The notes beneath the pieces are model-generated. The model saw nothing but the letters and a program-made list of their open reading frames with translations, was not told where the DNA came from and did no database searches. A program made the translations under genes and the position numbers. From positions 1 to 64,000 of the forward strand of contig CAZCGE010000027.1 in NCBI GenBank assembly GCA_964498125.1: a stretch of 64,000 nucleotides of DNA. Reading direction: 5' to 3'. Source of the stretch: CAMDBL01 sp964498125. GTDB taxonomy: Bacteria; Pseudomonadota; Alphaproteobacteria; Rhizobiales; Hyphomicrobiaceae. Of the stretch, positions 53,095 through 62,244 are shown one piece after another (within the stretch, counting starts at the first letter, position 1; each line of letters begins with the position of its first letter).

Positions 53095-53979
53095 TCATCC
53101 CAGGATCCGTTTCAGCTCCGACCGCAGCGGCCCCGCCAGATCGTCCCGTTCCAGCGCGTAGGCGATGTTTGCCGTCAAGAATCCGAGCTTATGGCCGCAG
53201 TCGTAAATGTGACCGTCGAATCGCACCGCGTGGAAAGCCTGCGTGCCCAAGGCGGCGAGCCGGATCATGGCGTCGGTGAGTTGGATCTCGCCGCCGGCGC
53301 CGCGCTGCTGCGTTGCAAGCAATGCAAAGATCTCGGGCTGCAAAATGTAGCGGCCGGTGATGTGCAGGTTAGAGGGCGCGGAGCCGCGCGGCGGTTTTTC
53401 GATCATTTTTGTGACGCGCGACACCTTGGCGGCGCGATCCTCGACACCGACGATGCCGTACAGATGCGCGTCTTCCTCCGGCACCGGCGCCACAGCGATA
53501 TGATTGCCGCCGTGCTCCTGATAGGCCGCCATCATCTCGGCGAGGCACGGCCGGACACCGTGGTGCAGCATGTCCGGCAGCAGCAGCGCGAACGGCTCGT
53601 TGCCGACGATGTCGCGTGCGCACCACACCGCATGTCCGAGGCCGAGCGGCGCCTGCTGGCGCGTGAAGCTGGTCATGCCGGCGGCGGGCAGATCAGCGGC
53701 CAGCGCCGCCAGCTCCTGGTCCTTCTTGCGCTCGGCCAGCGTCCGATCCAACTCGAACTGGCTGTCGAAGTGGTCCTCGATGGCGCCCTTGCCGCGTCCC
53801 GTGACGAAGACGAAATGCTCGATGCCGGCCGCGCGCGCCTCGTCGACCACGTGCTGGATCACCGGCCGGTCGACCACGGTCAGCATCTCCTTGGGCACGG
53901 CCTTGGTGGCTGGCAGGAATCGCGTGCCGAGACCAGCGACGGGAAACACGGCCTTGCGAATCCTCGGGCGGGTCGTCAT
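53095..53979 (-). CDS. galU: UTP-glucose-1-phosphate uridylyltransferase
   Basis: 294 aa from ATG 53979 with AGGAG 7 nt upstream. Makes UDP-glucose from UTP and glucose-1-phosphate. GLGTRFLPATKAVPKEM (16-32) is the nucleotide-binding signature; GLGHAVWCARDIVGNEPFAL, VAPVPEEDAHLYGIVG and GRYILQPEIF follow. It supplies OpgH (22292) and other glycosyltransferases. Confidence 0.96.
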   Translation of the reverse strand: MTTRPRIRKAVFPVAGLGTRFLPATKAVPKEMLTVVDRPVIQHVVDEARAAGIEHFVFVTGRGKGAIEDHFDSQFELDRTLAERKKDQELAALAADLPAAGMTSFTRQQAPLGLGHAVWCARDIVGNEPFALLLPDMLHHGVRPCLAEMMAAYQEHGGNHIAVAPVPEEDAHLYGIVGVEDRAAKVSRVTKMIEKPPRGSAPSNLHITGRYILQPEIFALLATQQRGAGGEIQLTDAMIRLAALGTQAFHAVRFDGHIYDCGHKLGFLTANIAYALERDDLAGPLRSELKRILG

Positions 53980-54172
53980 TTCAGTCTCCTGCGGCTTCAG
54001 GTTCGGGCGCGGAGCAGATTGTCGCTGCAGCCGATTGTATCCGAAATCGTCTCGGCGGGCGCACGTCGACCTCGACCGCATCATGCCCGACGCGCTGGCT
54101 TGGGGGGAGCGGCTGGCACGTCGGCGGCGATAATGCGCTTATACCGCGGCGACGACTGCATCGCTGCCTACT

Positions 54173-54466
54173 TCATGAGGCGCTGTCTGCTGTGTAGGTG
54201 GGATTGCTGAATCGGACTGATTTTATAGTTACATGCGGACTCTCATCGACGTACACGACTTGGATGTTTGGCATTCCGTGCGCATACGACCCGACAAACA
54301 CAAACGATCTCGCTGAGCCGCTCTCGGTGAGAGGATCGCCTTTGGTCGGGTCACGCGACAACACCCATTCCAACATTTCCCACGCATCGTCAACGCGGTC
54401 CCACTTCCTGCGCGCGACTTCGAGTTCTGCCTCGACGATACCATCCAAACGAATTGTACGCATCAT
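54173..54466 (-). CDS. Probable toxin partner of a SocA/Panacea antitoxin
   Basis: 97 aa. No strong motif; the last third (GMPNIQVVYVDESPHVTIKS VRF) is like the terminal strands of RelE/ParE-fold toxins, and EAELEVARRKWDRVDDAWEM is a helix pair before them. The start overlaps the upstream gene's stop by 4 bp, so the two are coupled. Low GC. A toxin role is inferred from position and size. Confidence 0.55.
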   Translation of the reverse strand: MMRTIRLDGIVEAELEVARRKWDRVDDAWEMLEWVLSRDPTKGDPLTESGSARSFVFVGSYAHGMPNIQVVYVDESPHVTIKSVRFSNPTYTADSAS

Positions 54467-55002
54467 TTGAGGCCAAGCCGCTCAGTCTCCTTCTTGGCCC
54501 AGTCCAACTCTTCGCCGGGCTCAGATTGACGGATGCGCTTTGCCAGGAAGGCATACAGCGGGAGTTCTTCTCCCATTGCAGCGACTTCCCAACCATAATC
54601 GTGAGACAGATTGCTGATCGACGTCGCAGTGTGTTTGTCTGCTATTGTCGAAACCCACCAGTCAATCAGGCTAAGTTCCTCATTGGTAAAAAGCGATGTG
54701 TCTGCCGGCAGAAGTGCGCGATACCGGTTCGCCTTGTAATCAAAGATCTGTTCAACAAACGGCTCTATAACACCGTCTCTCTCCAGCTCCTCGCAGATTT
54801 CGCGCAGATGCCTGGAGCGAGGCCCGTGCTTATCCCTGACGAACTGCTCGCCAACGATCGGCTGACCGTATGCCTCAAACGAACGAGCTTCGGAAAACCA
54901 CAAAGCCTTGTTCAGCTTCGTGGCTCCGAAACCTTCGATGTGGCTCGTCCTCCAAATCACGTAGCGGACCAGCGCCTTGAATTTTTCCCTGTCGAACTGC
55001 AT
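54463..55002 (-). CDS. SocA/Panacea-domain (DUF4065) protein, probable antitoxin
   Basis: 179 aa. Residues 5-110 match the SocA-like Panacea domain: KALVRYVIWRTSHIEGFGAT, KLNKALWFSEARSFEAYG, RDKHGPRSRHLREICEELER. Such domains neutralise many unrelated toxins encoded next to them. GC about 50% (30/60 at 54601-54660) against over 70% in galU, so the pair was acquired. It lies between galU and the transglycosylases, breaking a gene order seen in relatives. Confidence 0.8.
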   Translation of the reverse strand: MQFDREKFKALVRYVIWRTSHIEGFGATKLNKALWFSEARSFEAYGQPIVGEQFVRDKHGPRSRHLREICEELERDGVIEPFVEQIFDYKANRYRALLPADTSLFTNEELSLIDWWVSTIADKHTATSISNLSHDYGWEVAAMGEELPLYAFLAKRIRQSEPGEELDWAKKETERLGLK

Positions 55003-55185
55003 GAGGTGATTCTATCAGAATCGCCTTGACTCTCCTAGCTTCTTCTGCGCCCCACCAGCACGCATATGCACCAAAACACGCCCGCAATTTGCGATCACCG
55101 CTCGGCGCTGATATGTGCTGGACAGCCAAGGCATCTGGGACCACGCGGCTGCCTTGTGTGCAGTCGTCGAGAGGATCGTTGCATC

Positions 55186-56436
55186 GTGCCAGGACGCGCG
55201 CACTTCGTCTCCCGGCTCGCCCTTGCGGCGGTCACCGTTCTGCTGACCCTTTCGCCCCTGCACGCCCAGGACAATTTTCGCGCCTTTCTCGACGCGCTGT
55301 GGCCGGATGCGCACAAGCTCGGCGTGACGCGGCCGGTCTTCGACGCCGCCCTCAAGGACCTGACCCCGGACCTCAACCTGCCCGATCTGATCGTACCGGG
55401 CCGGGAGAAAGCCGAGGTCAAGGGGCAAGCTGAATTCATCAGGCCACCGCAAGACTACTTGAACGCCGCCACCTTGGCCAAGCTCGCCGCGCAGGGCAGA
55501 GCACTGGCGATCAAGCACGCCGACACGCTGAAGCGGATCGAGGCGGAGATTGGCGTCGAACGCGCGGCTGTGTTGGCCATCTGGGGCCGCGAGACGGCCT
55601 ATGGCACCTATAAGCTGCAGCATGACGCCATTCGCGTGCTGGCGACCCAAGCCTACGTCGGCCGGCGCAAAGAGCAGTTCCGCATTGAACTGCTGGCCGC
55701 ATTGAAGCTGCTGCAGGACGGAATACCGCGCGAGCTCATGCGCTCCTCCTGGGCCGGCGCCATGGGGCTGACCCAGTTCATGCCGACGGAGTTTGCCGCG
55801 CACGGCCATGACTTCGACCGCGACGGCAAGATCAACCTGTTCACCTCGGTGCCAGATGCGCTCGCCTCGGCCGCCCGCCAGCTCAAGGCCAAGGGCTGGG
55901 TGACAGGCCTGCCGTGGGGTTTCGAGGTACGCCGAGCGGCAAAATCCGATTGCGCGCTCGAAGGGCCCGACCAAGGCCGGTCGATCGCGGAGTGGGCCAG
56001 GCTCGGCTACAAGCGCACCTTCGGTCGCACGTTTTCACCGCGGCACGCCGGCGCCGAAGCCTATCTCATGCAGCCTGCCGGCGCTTATGGCCCAGCCTTT
56101 CTCGTCACCGAGAACTTCAAGGTGATCCGCCGCTACAATACCGCCGACCTTTATGCGTTGTTCGTCGGCAACCTGGCGGACCGCATCTCCGGCCGCGGCG
56201 ATTTCGAGACGCGATGGAGCGAAGCGCGGCAACTGCCGACCCGCGACATCGAGGAGGTCCAGCGCAAGCTGCAGACCAGCGGATTGCCAATCGAGAAAGT
56301 CGACGGGAAAATCGGCAGCGCGACGCGCGCCCAGATCGGCGCCTACCAGCACCGGCTTGGCCTGAAACCGGACTGTTGGCCGACCGAGGCGCTGCTGCGG
56401 CAGATGCGTGGTCCTCACCAACAACCAGCACGGTAG
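55186..56436 (+). CDS. Lytic murein transglycosylase, MltB/SLT_3 family
   Basis: 416 aa from GTG 55186 (GAGAGGA 10 nt upstream), which starts a good signal peptide (RLALAAVTVLLTLSPLHAQ). Periplasmic enzyme cleaving peptidoglycan glycan strands with 1,6-anhydro products. Catalytic Glu in IWGRETAYGTYK; SSWAGAMGLTQFMPTEF and FDRDGKINLFTSVPDAL are MltB blocks. C-terminal peptidoglycan-binding repeat at about 340-405 (EEVQRKLQTSGLPIEKVDGK). A paralogue follows at once. Confidence 0.92.
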   Translation: MPGRAHFVSRLALAAVTVLLTLSPLHAQDNFRAFLDALWPDAHKLGVTRPVFDAALKDLTPDLNLPDLIVPGREKAEVKGQAEFIRPPQDYLNAATLAKLAAQGRALAIKHADTLKRIEAEIGVERAAVLAIWGRETAYGTYKLQHDAIRVLATQAYVGRRKEQFRIELLAALKLLQDGIPRELMRSSWAGAMGLTQFMPTEFAAHGHDFDRDGKINLFTSVPDALASAARQLKAKGWVTGLPWGFEVRRAAKSDCALEGPDQGRSIAEWARLGYKRTFGRTFSPRHAGAEAYLMQPAGAYGPAFLVTENFKVIRRYNTADLYALFVGNLADRISGRGDFETRWSEARQLPTRDIEEVQRKLQTSGLPIEKVDGKIGSATRAQIGAYQHRLGLKPDCWPTEALLRQMRGPHQQPAR

Positions 56437-56446
56437 TCTGTCGGCC

Positions 56447-57691
56447 ATGCTGATATCCTGCACCTTCCGGCCTCTCCTGATCTCTCTGAGCGCAATCCTT
56501 CTGGCGGCATTCGCCTGCGCCTGCGGCTCGGCCCACGCCCAGGCAACCGCGGCATCCGAGCTGCCGTTTGCCGAGTTCATCGCCGGGGTGCGCGCTGAAG
56601 CCCTCGGCAAGGGCGTCGCGGCCGGGTCCCTGGATGCGGCGCTGACCGGACTGGTTGCCGATCCCAAGGTGCTGGAGCTGATCAACCGGCAGCCCGAGCA
56701 CGATCGCACCGCCGGCGCGTACGTCACCCATCTGCTTTCCGCCGACCGCATTGCCGCCGGTCGCGCCAAGCTGGCCGAGCACGCCGCCATCTTCGCCAGC
56801 ATCGAAGCCCGATTTGGTGTCGATCGCCGCGTCCTGACCGCCATCTGGGGCATCGAAACCAATTACGGCACGACCATGGGCGACCGCCCAATCGTGCAGT
56901 CCCTGGCGACGCTGGCACATGGCGATTCGCGCCGGCCGCTATTCTGGCGCGCCGAGCTGTTAGCTGTCCTGCGCATCCTGCAGCAAGGCGATGCCTCGCC
57001 CGGTCGCTTGACGGGATCGTGGGCCGGCGCCATGGGCCACATGCAGTTCATGCCGACCACCTTCCTGCGGCATGCCGTGGATTTCGATCAGGACGGCCGC
57101 CGCGACATGTGGGGATCGATCGGCGACGCCATGGGCTCGGCGGCGAGTTATCTCCATGCCTCGGGATGGAGCAGGGACCTGCCCTGGGGCTTTCCGGTGC
57201 TGCTGCCAACTGGATTCGACTACGGCTTGTCCGCGCCCGGCCAAGGCAAGCGGGCGCCGGCCTGGCAAGCCCTCGGCGTCGCCATCGTGCCCGGGCAATC
57301 CTGGCCGGCCACGGCTGGCGAGCTTGCGCTGCTGCTGCCGGCCGGCGCCTCGGGTCCCGCATTCCTGGTCACGGCGAATTTCCGCGCCATCCTGCGCTAC
57401 AACGCCTCGACGGCCTACGCGCTGGCCGTCGGCCTGCTCGCCGACGCTCTTGCCACACAAGACCCACCGCCGATCGCCTGGCCCGACGGCGACCGTGCCC
57501 TGACGCGCGCCGAGCGCGAGGACCTGCAGCGGCTGCTGACCTCGCTCGGTTTCGACACGGGCGGCATCGACGGCCTGATCGGCAATCAGACGCGCACCGC
57601 GATCCGCGCCTGGCAGCGCGCCAAGACGCTGCCCGAGGATGGCCACCCGAGCGCGGATGTGCTCGAGCGATTGCGCATGCCACGCAACTGA
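56447..57691 (+). CDS. Second lytic murein transglycosylase, MltB/SLT_3 family
   Basis: 414 aa from ATG 56447, 10 bp after the first paralogue. Signal with Cys residues (LLAAFACACGSAHAQ), so it may be a lipoprotein. Catalytic Glu in IWGIETNYGTTMG; GSWAGAMGHMQFMPTTFL and VDFDQDGRRDMWGSIGDAMG are MltB blocks; PG_binding_1 domain at the end (EDLQRLLTSLGFDTGGIDG). Same domain order as its neighbour, so a tandem duplication now well diverged. Confidence 0.92.
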   Translation: MLISCTFRPLLISLSAILLAAFACACGSAHAQATAASELPFAEFIAGVRAEALGKGVAAGSLDAALTGLVADPKVLELINRQPEHDRTAGAYVTHLLSADRIAAGRAKLAEHAAIFASIEARFGVDRRVLTAIWGIETNYGTTMGDRPIVQSLATLAHGDSRRPLFWRAELLAVLRILQQGDASPGRLTGSWAGAMGHMQFMPTTFLRHAVDFDQDGRRDMWGSIGDAMGSAASYLHASGWSRDLPWGFPVLLPTGFDYGLSAPGQGKRAPAWQALGVAIVPGQSWPATAGELALLLPAGASGPAFLVTANFRAILRYNASTAYALAVGLLADALATQDPPPIAWPDGDRALTRAEREDLQRLLTSLGFDTGGIDGLIGNQTRTAIRAWQRAKTLPEDGHPSADVLERLRMPRN

Positions 57692-57763
57692 AGCGTTTCG
57701 CACGGCCGATGTCCGCGCCACCCTCGATGATTACTGGACATCGCGGGGCGGACAAGGACCGGA

Positions 57764-58303
57764 TCACACGCTCACGCTTTGGTATCCCTTCCAACCCGCC
57801 ATCCGACCGGCGAAAAACAGCCCGAATGGGAGAAGCACCAGACCGCAGCCCATCAGAAAGGCATAGAACGGTGTCGCCCACGGGTCCGCCGGCTCGAGAA
57901 CCGCCTTTGCCGGGGCGGCCGGCGAATAATACACAAGTGCCTTGGCGCCGACCGGATATCGGGCAGCGATGTCCTGACTTTGCGTCTCCCTGCCGCCCAA
58001 GGTCAGACGCTCTTTTCCAAACTCCGTTATTCGAAACAGCTCCCCGGTATCGTCGAAAGTCCCCCGAATATCGGCATGCCAGCGTTTATGACTGATGCCC
58101 CTGATGCTCCGAGAACCGTTTGATTGCTGGTAGCTCCACGAAGGGCGCGAATGGGTGATCGTTCCTTCTCGGGTCGGCCACTCGAGGACGTTCGCCATGT
58201 GAGCGATCTCGAACGGAAGGGCGATGACGAGCAGCAAACCGACAAGAAAACCGGCCAATATGGCAAATCCGGCGATCCACTCGATGATGACTCTCGGCTT
58301 CAT
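57764..58303 (-). CDS. DUF3592 membrane protein
   Basis: 179 aa. N-terminal helix (FAILAGFLVGLLLVIALPF) and C-terminal helix (FYAFLMGCGLVLLPFGLFFA) flank a beta domain with WPTREGTITHSR, RYPVGAKALVYYSPAAP (the DUF3592 signature near YP.G....YYNP). Function unknown. Two palindromes stand 85-116 nt upstream of its start. Confidence 0.85.
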   Translation of the reverse strand: MKPRVIIEWIAGFAILAGFLVGLLLVIALPFEIAHMANVLEWPTREGTITHSRPSWSYQQSNGSRSIRGISHKRWHADIRGTFDDTGELFRITEFGKERLTLGGRETQSQDIAARYPVGAKALVYYSPAAPAKAVLEPADPWATPFYAFLMGCGLVLLPFGLFFAGRMAGWKGYQSVSV

Positions 58304-58387
58304 GGGGCTGTCTCTCGGCTCCGCCGCGCCTGAATGGAAGACCTGGATGGGTTCCGCCCGATGGCCCTCGTCGTGTCAGCCTACAAT

Positions 58388-58419
58388 GGAATTGTGAATT
58401 CCCGGTGAGTGCTCACTCA
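58388..58419. promoter_or_regulatory. Two adjacent palindromes in the DUF3592/PfkB gap
   Basis: GGAATT-GTG-AATTCC at 58388-58402 and TGAGTG-CT-CACTCA at 58406-58419, 3 nt apart, in the divergent 290-nt gap 58304-58593. The second resembles TetR-family operators. No regulator gene is adjacent. Confidence 0.4.
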
Positions 58420-58593
58420 TGCCCGGAGGACGTTACAGTCGCCTTTGGCTCTTCCGAACTGATAACCCGACGGCCCTCGCCTCCCCCTCCATGCGAAGGG
58501 ATACAAAGGACGTCGCCGACATCGTCCGGCTTGCCGTGATCGCGTTCACGCCTATAGTGCCGCCGGTTTGAACCCGGCACCAAGGACCCCACC

Positions 58594-59592
58594 ATGACCG
58601 ACACCCGCCACGACGTCGTCGCCATCGGCAATGCCATCGTCGACGTCATCGGCCGCTGCGACGATGCGTTCCTCGCCCGGCATGGCCTCGGCAAGGGCGG
58701 CATGCGCCTGGTCGATGCCAGCGGCATGAAGGCGCTATACGACAGCATGGGACCGGCGGTGGAAATATCGGGTGGCTCGGCCGCCAACACGATGGTCGGT
58801 GTCGCCTCGTTCGGCGGGCGCGCCGCTTTCATCGGCAAGGTGGCCGACGACGACCTCGGCCGCATTTTCCGGCACGACATCCGCGCCGCCGGCGTGACCT
58901 ACGATACGCCGCCGGCGAAGGGTGGCCAGCCTACCGCCCGCTCGCTGATCCTCGTCACGCCCGACGGCGAGCGCACCATGAATACGTTTCTCGGCATCAG
59001 CCCCGAGCTCGACCAGGGCGAGGTCGCCCCCGACCTCATCATGGGCGCGCGGATCACCTACCTCGAAGGCTATCTATTCGACCGCGCCGAGGCCAAGGCC
59101 GCCTTCCGCCAGGCCGCTGGCATCGCCGCCGCCGCCGGCCGTCAGGTGGCGCTGACGCTGTCCGACGCTTTCTGCGTTGATCGCCACCGCGACGAGTTCC
59201 TGGCGCTGATCCGCTCGGGCGTCGACATTCTGTTCGCCAACGAGAGCGAGATCACCTCGCTATACCAGACCAAATCCTTCGACGACGCGGCTCGGCAGGC
59301 GGCCAAGGACACCAGGCTCGCCGTGCTGACGCGCAGTGCCAAGGGTTCCGTCATCCTATCCGCGGGCAATGAAGTGCGTGTACCCGCTGTTCCAGTCGCC
59401 AAGGTCGTGGACACCACGGGCGCTGGTGATCTGTATGCCGCCGGTTTCCTCCACGGCCTAGCCAGCGGCCGCGACCTGGCGACCTGCGGGGGTCTCGGCG
59501 GTCTTGCCGCCGCGGAGATCATTTCTCATGTCGGCGCCCGTCCCGAATCGCCGCTGCAGCGATTGGCGAAAGACAAGGGCCTGATCGGCTGA
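58594..59592 (+). CDS. PfkB-family sugar/nucleoside kinase
   Basis: 332 aa. N-terminal VVAIGNAIVDVIG and GGSAANTMVGVASFGGRAAF (substrate side), C-terminal DTTGAGDLYAAGFLHG with the catalytic Asp and anion hole. Most like adenosine-kinase-type members common in alphaproteobacteria, but the sugar or nucleoside cannot be confirmed. ATG 15 nt after an AAGGAC. Stands alone. Confidence 0.92.
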   Translation: MTDTRHDVVAIGNAIVDVIGRCDDAFLARHGLGKGGMRLVDASGMKALYDSMGPAVEISGGSAANTMVGVASFGGRAAFIGKVADDDLGRIFRHDIRAAGVTYDTPPAKGGQPTARSLILVTPDGERTMNTFLGISPELDQGEVAPDLIMGARITYLEGYLFDRAEAKAAFRQAAGIAAAAGRQVALTLSDAFCVDRHRDEFLALIRSGVDILFANESEITSLYQTKSFDDAARQAAKDTRLAVLTRSAKGSVILSAGNEVRVPAVPVAKVVDTTGAGDLYAAGFLHGLASGRDLATCGGLGGLAAAEIISHVGARPESPLQRLAKDKGLIG

Positions 59593-59781
59593 AGCCAAGC
59601 CCCGCTGTTGCCGCTCTTGGCTGCAGTCCGCGAACATCCCCACGAATTGTCGTATGATGTTTCCGCAACACTTTCCGTGCGTTGCCATAACAACCTCTTC
59701 CATTTTCTATTCTTTTCCCTGGTAAAGATAGTTGGTCTACGGCATGAACGATTCATGTTCGATTCGCTGCAAGGTTCAAAC

Positions 59782-60333
59782 ATGCAATACAATGCAAACG
59801 CGCACCGCGGCCGGCCGGTTGGCAGCGGCATTGACGATCGTGACCGTCTCAACGATCTGGTCGCTATCATGGCCGCCAATCCCGGTATGAAGGCGACATC
59901 GGCTATCAGGAAGCTGGGCGTCACCAATCCTTCCATGGTCAGGCGCCTGCGTGACAAACTCAAGGCTGAGCAAAACGACGCCAGCAGCGCACCGCCAGCT
60001 CCTTCACCGGAACCCGCCCGCCCGCACCATCACACGGCGGCGGCTGACAGTGCCCATCAGTTCAAGATCAGCGAGGCTGTGCCCCCTCGCACCCGTACTC
60101 TGCGTCACGATCCACCGCCAACGTTGGAAAGCCAGAAGTTGGACCAACCGTTGATCGGGTTGATCGAGCTTTCTATCGGCACATGGACTGCCGCGCTCGC
60201 TGCGCAGCAAGCCATGATCAGTATGATGTTCAAGTCTCCTGCCATCCGGGCAGTGATCCATCAACACATCACCGTCAGCGAGGCGGCGATGACGTTTCTG
60301 CGGGTGCCGGCTTCCCCACGCTGGGCCACCTGA
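59782..60333 (+). CDS. Protein with HTH-like N-terminus, unknown
   Basis: 183 aa from ATG 59782 (AAGG 9 nt upstream; ATG 59755 possible). Residues 8-60 look like a small DNA-binding region: RGRPVGSG (AT-hook-like), LNDLVAIMAANPGMKATSAI and RKLGVTNPSMVRRLRDKLKA. A Pro/His-rich linker leads to an amphipathic C-terminal helix pair (LSIGTWTAALAAQQAMISMM) that recalls phasin-like or granule-binding segments. A link to PHA granules would be a guess. Terminator at 60359. Confidence 0.65.
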   Translation: MQYNANAHRGRPVGSGIDDRDRLNDLVAIMAANPGMKATSAIRKLGVTNPSMVRRLRDKLKAEQNDASSAPPAPSPEPARPHHHTAAADSAHQFKISEAVPPRTRTLRHDPPPTLESQKLDQPLIGLIELSIGTWTAALAAQQAMISMMFKSPAIRAVIHQHITVSEAAMTFLRVPASPRWAT

Positions 60334-60358
60334 TTTCTTCTCCAAAGCACACGACCTG

Positions 60359-60389
60359 AAAGGCCGTCGGCGTTCGACGGCCTTTTTTT
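60359..60389 (+). terminator. Rho-independent terminator
   Basis: AAAGGCCGTCG and CGACGGCC pair with a short loop (GCGTT) and run into TTTTTTT. It lies 25 nt after the HTH-like gene and 50 nt from the end of the convergent fmt. Confidence 0.95.
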
Positions 60390-60439
60390 GTACGCTCCGA
60401 CCATATCGCGGGGCTGGCAACACCGCGCGTTGGCTGGCA

Positions 60440-61372
60440 TCACTGCAACGCCATGCCTTGCCGCAGGGAAAATCCGCGCAGCAAGGTTTCGGCGGTCATC
60501 GGCTTCTTGCCCGCCCGTTGCAGCTCCGTGAGCCGCACGGCGCCAGAGCCGCAGGCAACGGTCAACGCATCATCGAGCAAGACGCCAGGTGGCCCGGAGC
60601 CATCGGCCTGCGCCGCGCGCAAGACCTTGACCCGCTCGCGCCTGCCTTCGATGGTCACGTCGAACCAGGCGCCGGGAAATGGCGACAGCCCGCGAATCAG
60701 ACGATGCACAACGGCTGCCGACTTGGCGAAATCGATGCGCGCCTCGGCCTTGTCGATCTTGCCGGCGTAGGTGATGCCCTCGGCAGGTTGCGGCTGTTCC
60801 CGCAGCGAACCGCGGGCGAGTGCGGCGAGCGCGCGCACGAGCAGACTGGCGCCCAAGACCGACAGTCGGTCATGCAACTGGCCAGCTGTTTCATCGGCGC
60901 CAATGGATACCGGCTCGGCAAGGCAGATTGGCCCAGTATCCAACCCCTCCTCCATGCGCATGACCATCACCGCCGTCGCTGGATCGCCGGCCATGATGGC
61001 GCGTTGGATGGGCGCGGCGCCGCGCCAGCGGGGCAAAGCCGAAGCGTGCACATTGAGGCAGCCGAGCCTCGGCGCCAGCAGGATTGACTTTGGCAGAATC
61101 AGCCCGTAGGCGACAACGACGGCGACATCGGCCTGAAGCGCCAGAAAGCGCTGCTGTTCTGCTTCCGGCTTCAACGACTGGGGATGTACCACCGGAATTC
61201 CCGAGCTGGCGGCAAAGCGCTGCACCGGCGACGGCATCTCGGCCATGCCGCGGCCGGACGGACGGGGTGGCTGCGTATAGACTGTGACAACCTCATGCCC
61301 CGCGCCCAGGATTTCCGCCAGCGTCGGCACCGAGAAATCGGGCGTGCCCATGAAGACGACGCGCAGCGTCAT
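60440..61372 (-). CDS. fmt: Methionyl-tRNA formyltransferase
   Basis: 310 aa. Formylates initiator Met-tRNA with 10-formyl-THF. VVFMGTPDFSVPTL opens the Rossmann-like domain; the catalytic region is LNVHASALPRWRGAAPIQRA (107-124) with Asn, His and a following Asp; C-terminal OB domain from about 208. It follows def on the same strand, but 282 nt with a repeat separate them. Confidence 0.97.
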   Translation of the reverse strand: MTLRVVFMGTPDFSVPTLAEILGAGHEVVTVYTQPPRPSGRGMAEMPSPVQRFAASSGIPVVHPQSLKPEAEQQRFLALQADVAVVVAYGLILPKSILLAPRLGCLNVHASALPRWRGAAPIQRAIMAGDPATAVMVMRMEEGLDTGPICLAEPVSIGADETAGQLHDRLSVLGASLLVRALAALARGSLREQPQPAEGITYAGKIDKAEARIDFAKSAAVVHRLIRGLSPFPGAWFDVTIEGRRERVKVLRAAQADGSGPPGVLLDDALTVACGSGAVRLTELQRAGKKPMTAETLLRGFSLRQGMALQ

Positions 61373-61389
61373 GGTGCGAGCCCCTTGCC

Positions 61390-61453
61390 GGGGTCAGACC
61401 CCTCAAACGACAGGTCGCAGCTTATGCCCCGCTCACCAGTGCGAGGGGTCTGA
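61390..61453. repeat. GGGGTCAGACCCCTC inverted pair
   Basis: GGGGTCAGACCCCTC (61390-61404) and GAGGGGTCTGA (61443-61453) face each other about 38 nt apart in the def-fmt gap. Each is also nearly self-palindromic. The type resembles REP-like elements. The rest of the 282-nt gap 61373-61654 shows nothing else I can name. Confidence 0.6.
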
Positions 61454-61654
61454 AACGAAAGAAACGCGCCAACACCTCGGTGCCAGGCAAACTTCCCAGG
61501 TCCATCCATGCACATTCCTCTGTTTTTTGTATGTAACGTTATAACGTTGCATCGCGGAAGGCAGGGGCTGCAATTGCATTGGCGGGCGACTGTTTTCGTC
61601 ATCGAGGGTCAGCGCAGCTGGTATTCAGCCGACCCCGTCTCCCATCCCATCCCA

Positions 61655-62167
61655 TCAGTCCAGGTCCTTGGCTTGCTTCTTGAAGCGGCGCACGATGATA
61701 TCGCGCTTCAATCGCGACAGAAAATCGATGATCAGCTTGCCGTTGAGGTGATCGATCTCATGCAGAATGACGGTCGCCAGCAAGTCGTCCGCCTGCAGGG
61801 TCTGCACCTGGCCTTGGCGATCGAGAAAGCGTACCTCCGCCAAGGTTGGCCGCTCGATATCGACATGCACGTCGGGGATCGACAGGCAACCCTCCTCGTA
61901 GCTGCGCTTTTGCGGACCGAGCACGAGAATCTCGGGATTGATCAGCGTCATCGGCTTGTCCGGCTTTTTCTCGCGCGAAGCATCCAGAACCACGATGCGC
62001 TTGGGCACACCAATCTGGATGGCCGCAAGACCCACTCCGGGCGCCGCGTACATGGTCTCCAGCATATCATCGACCAGGCGCTGGACCTCCGCGTCGATTG
62101 TCTCGACGGGCTGTGAAACTTGGCGCAACCGCGGATCGGGCAGCTTGATGATGGGTCTGATGGACAT
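61655..62167 (-). CDS. def: Peptide deformylase
   Basis: 170 aa metalloenzyme that removes the N-formyl group from nascent proteins. Motif 1 GVGLAAIQ (44-51), motif 2 EGCLS with the metal Cys (94), motif 3 HEIDH with metal His and catalytic Glu (136-140). Normal length. Upstream partner of fmt in the same pathway, reversing its modification. Confidence 0.97.
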   Translation of the reverse strand: MSIRPIIKLPDPRLRQVSQPVETIDAEVQRLVDDMLETMYAAPGVGLAAIQIGVPKRIVVLDASREKKPDKPMTLINPEILVLGPQKRSYEEGCLSIPDVHVDIERPTLAEVRFLDRQGQVQTLQADDLLATVILHEIDHLNGKLIIDFLSRLKRDIIVRRFKKQAKDLD

Positions 62168-62244
62168 GATGGCTCAGATAGCGAGGCGCGATGATCCGGT
62201 CAATTCCGGCACGGATAGACGGCGATGCCTCACCTTGGCCCCTT

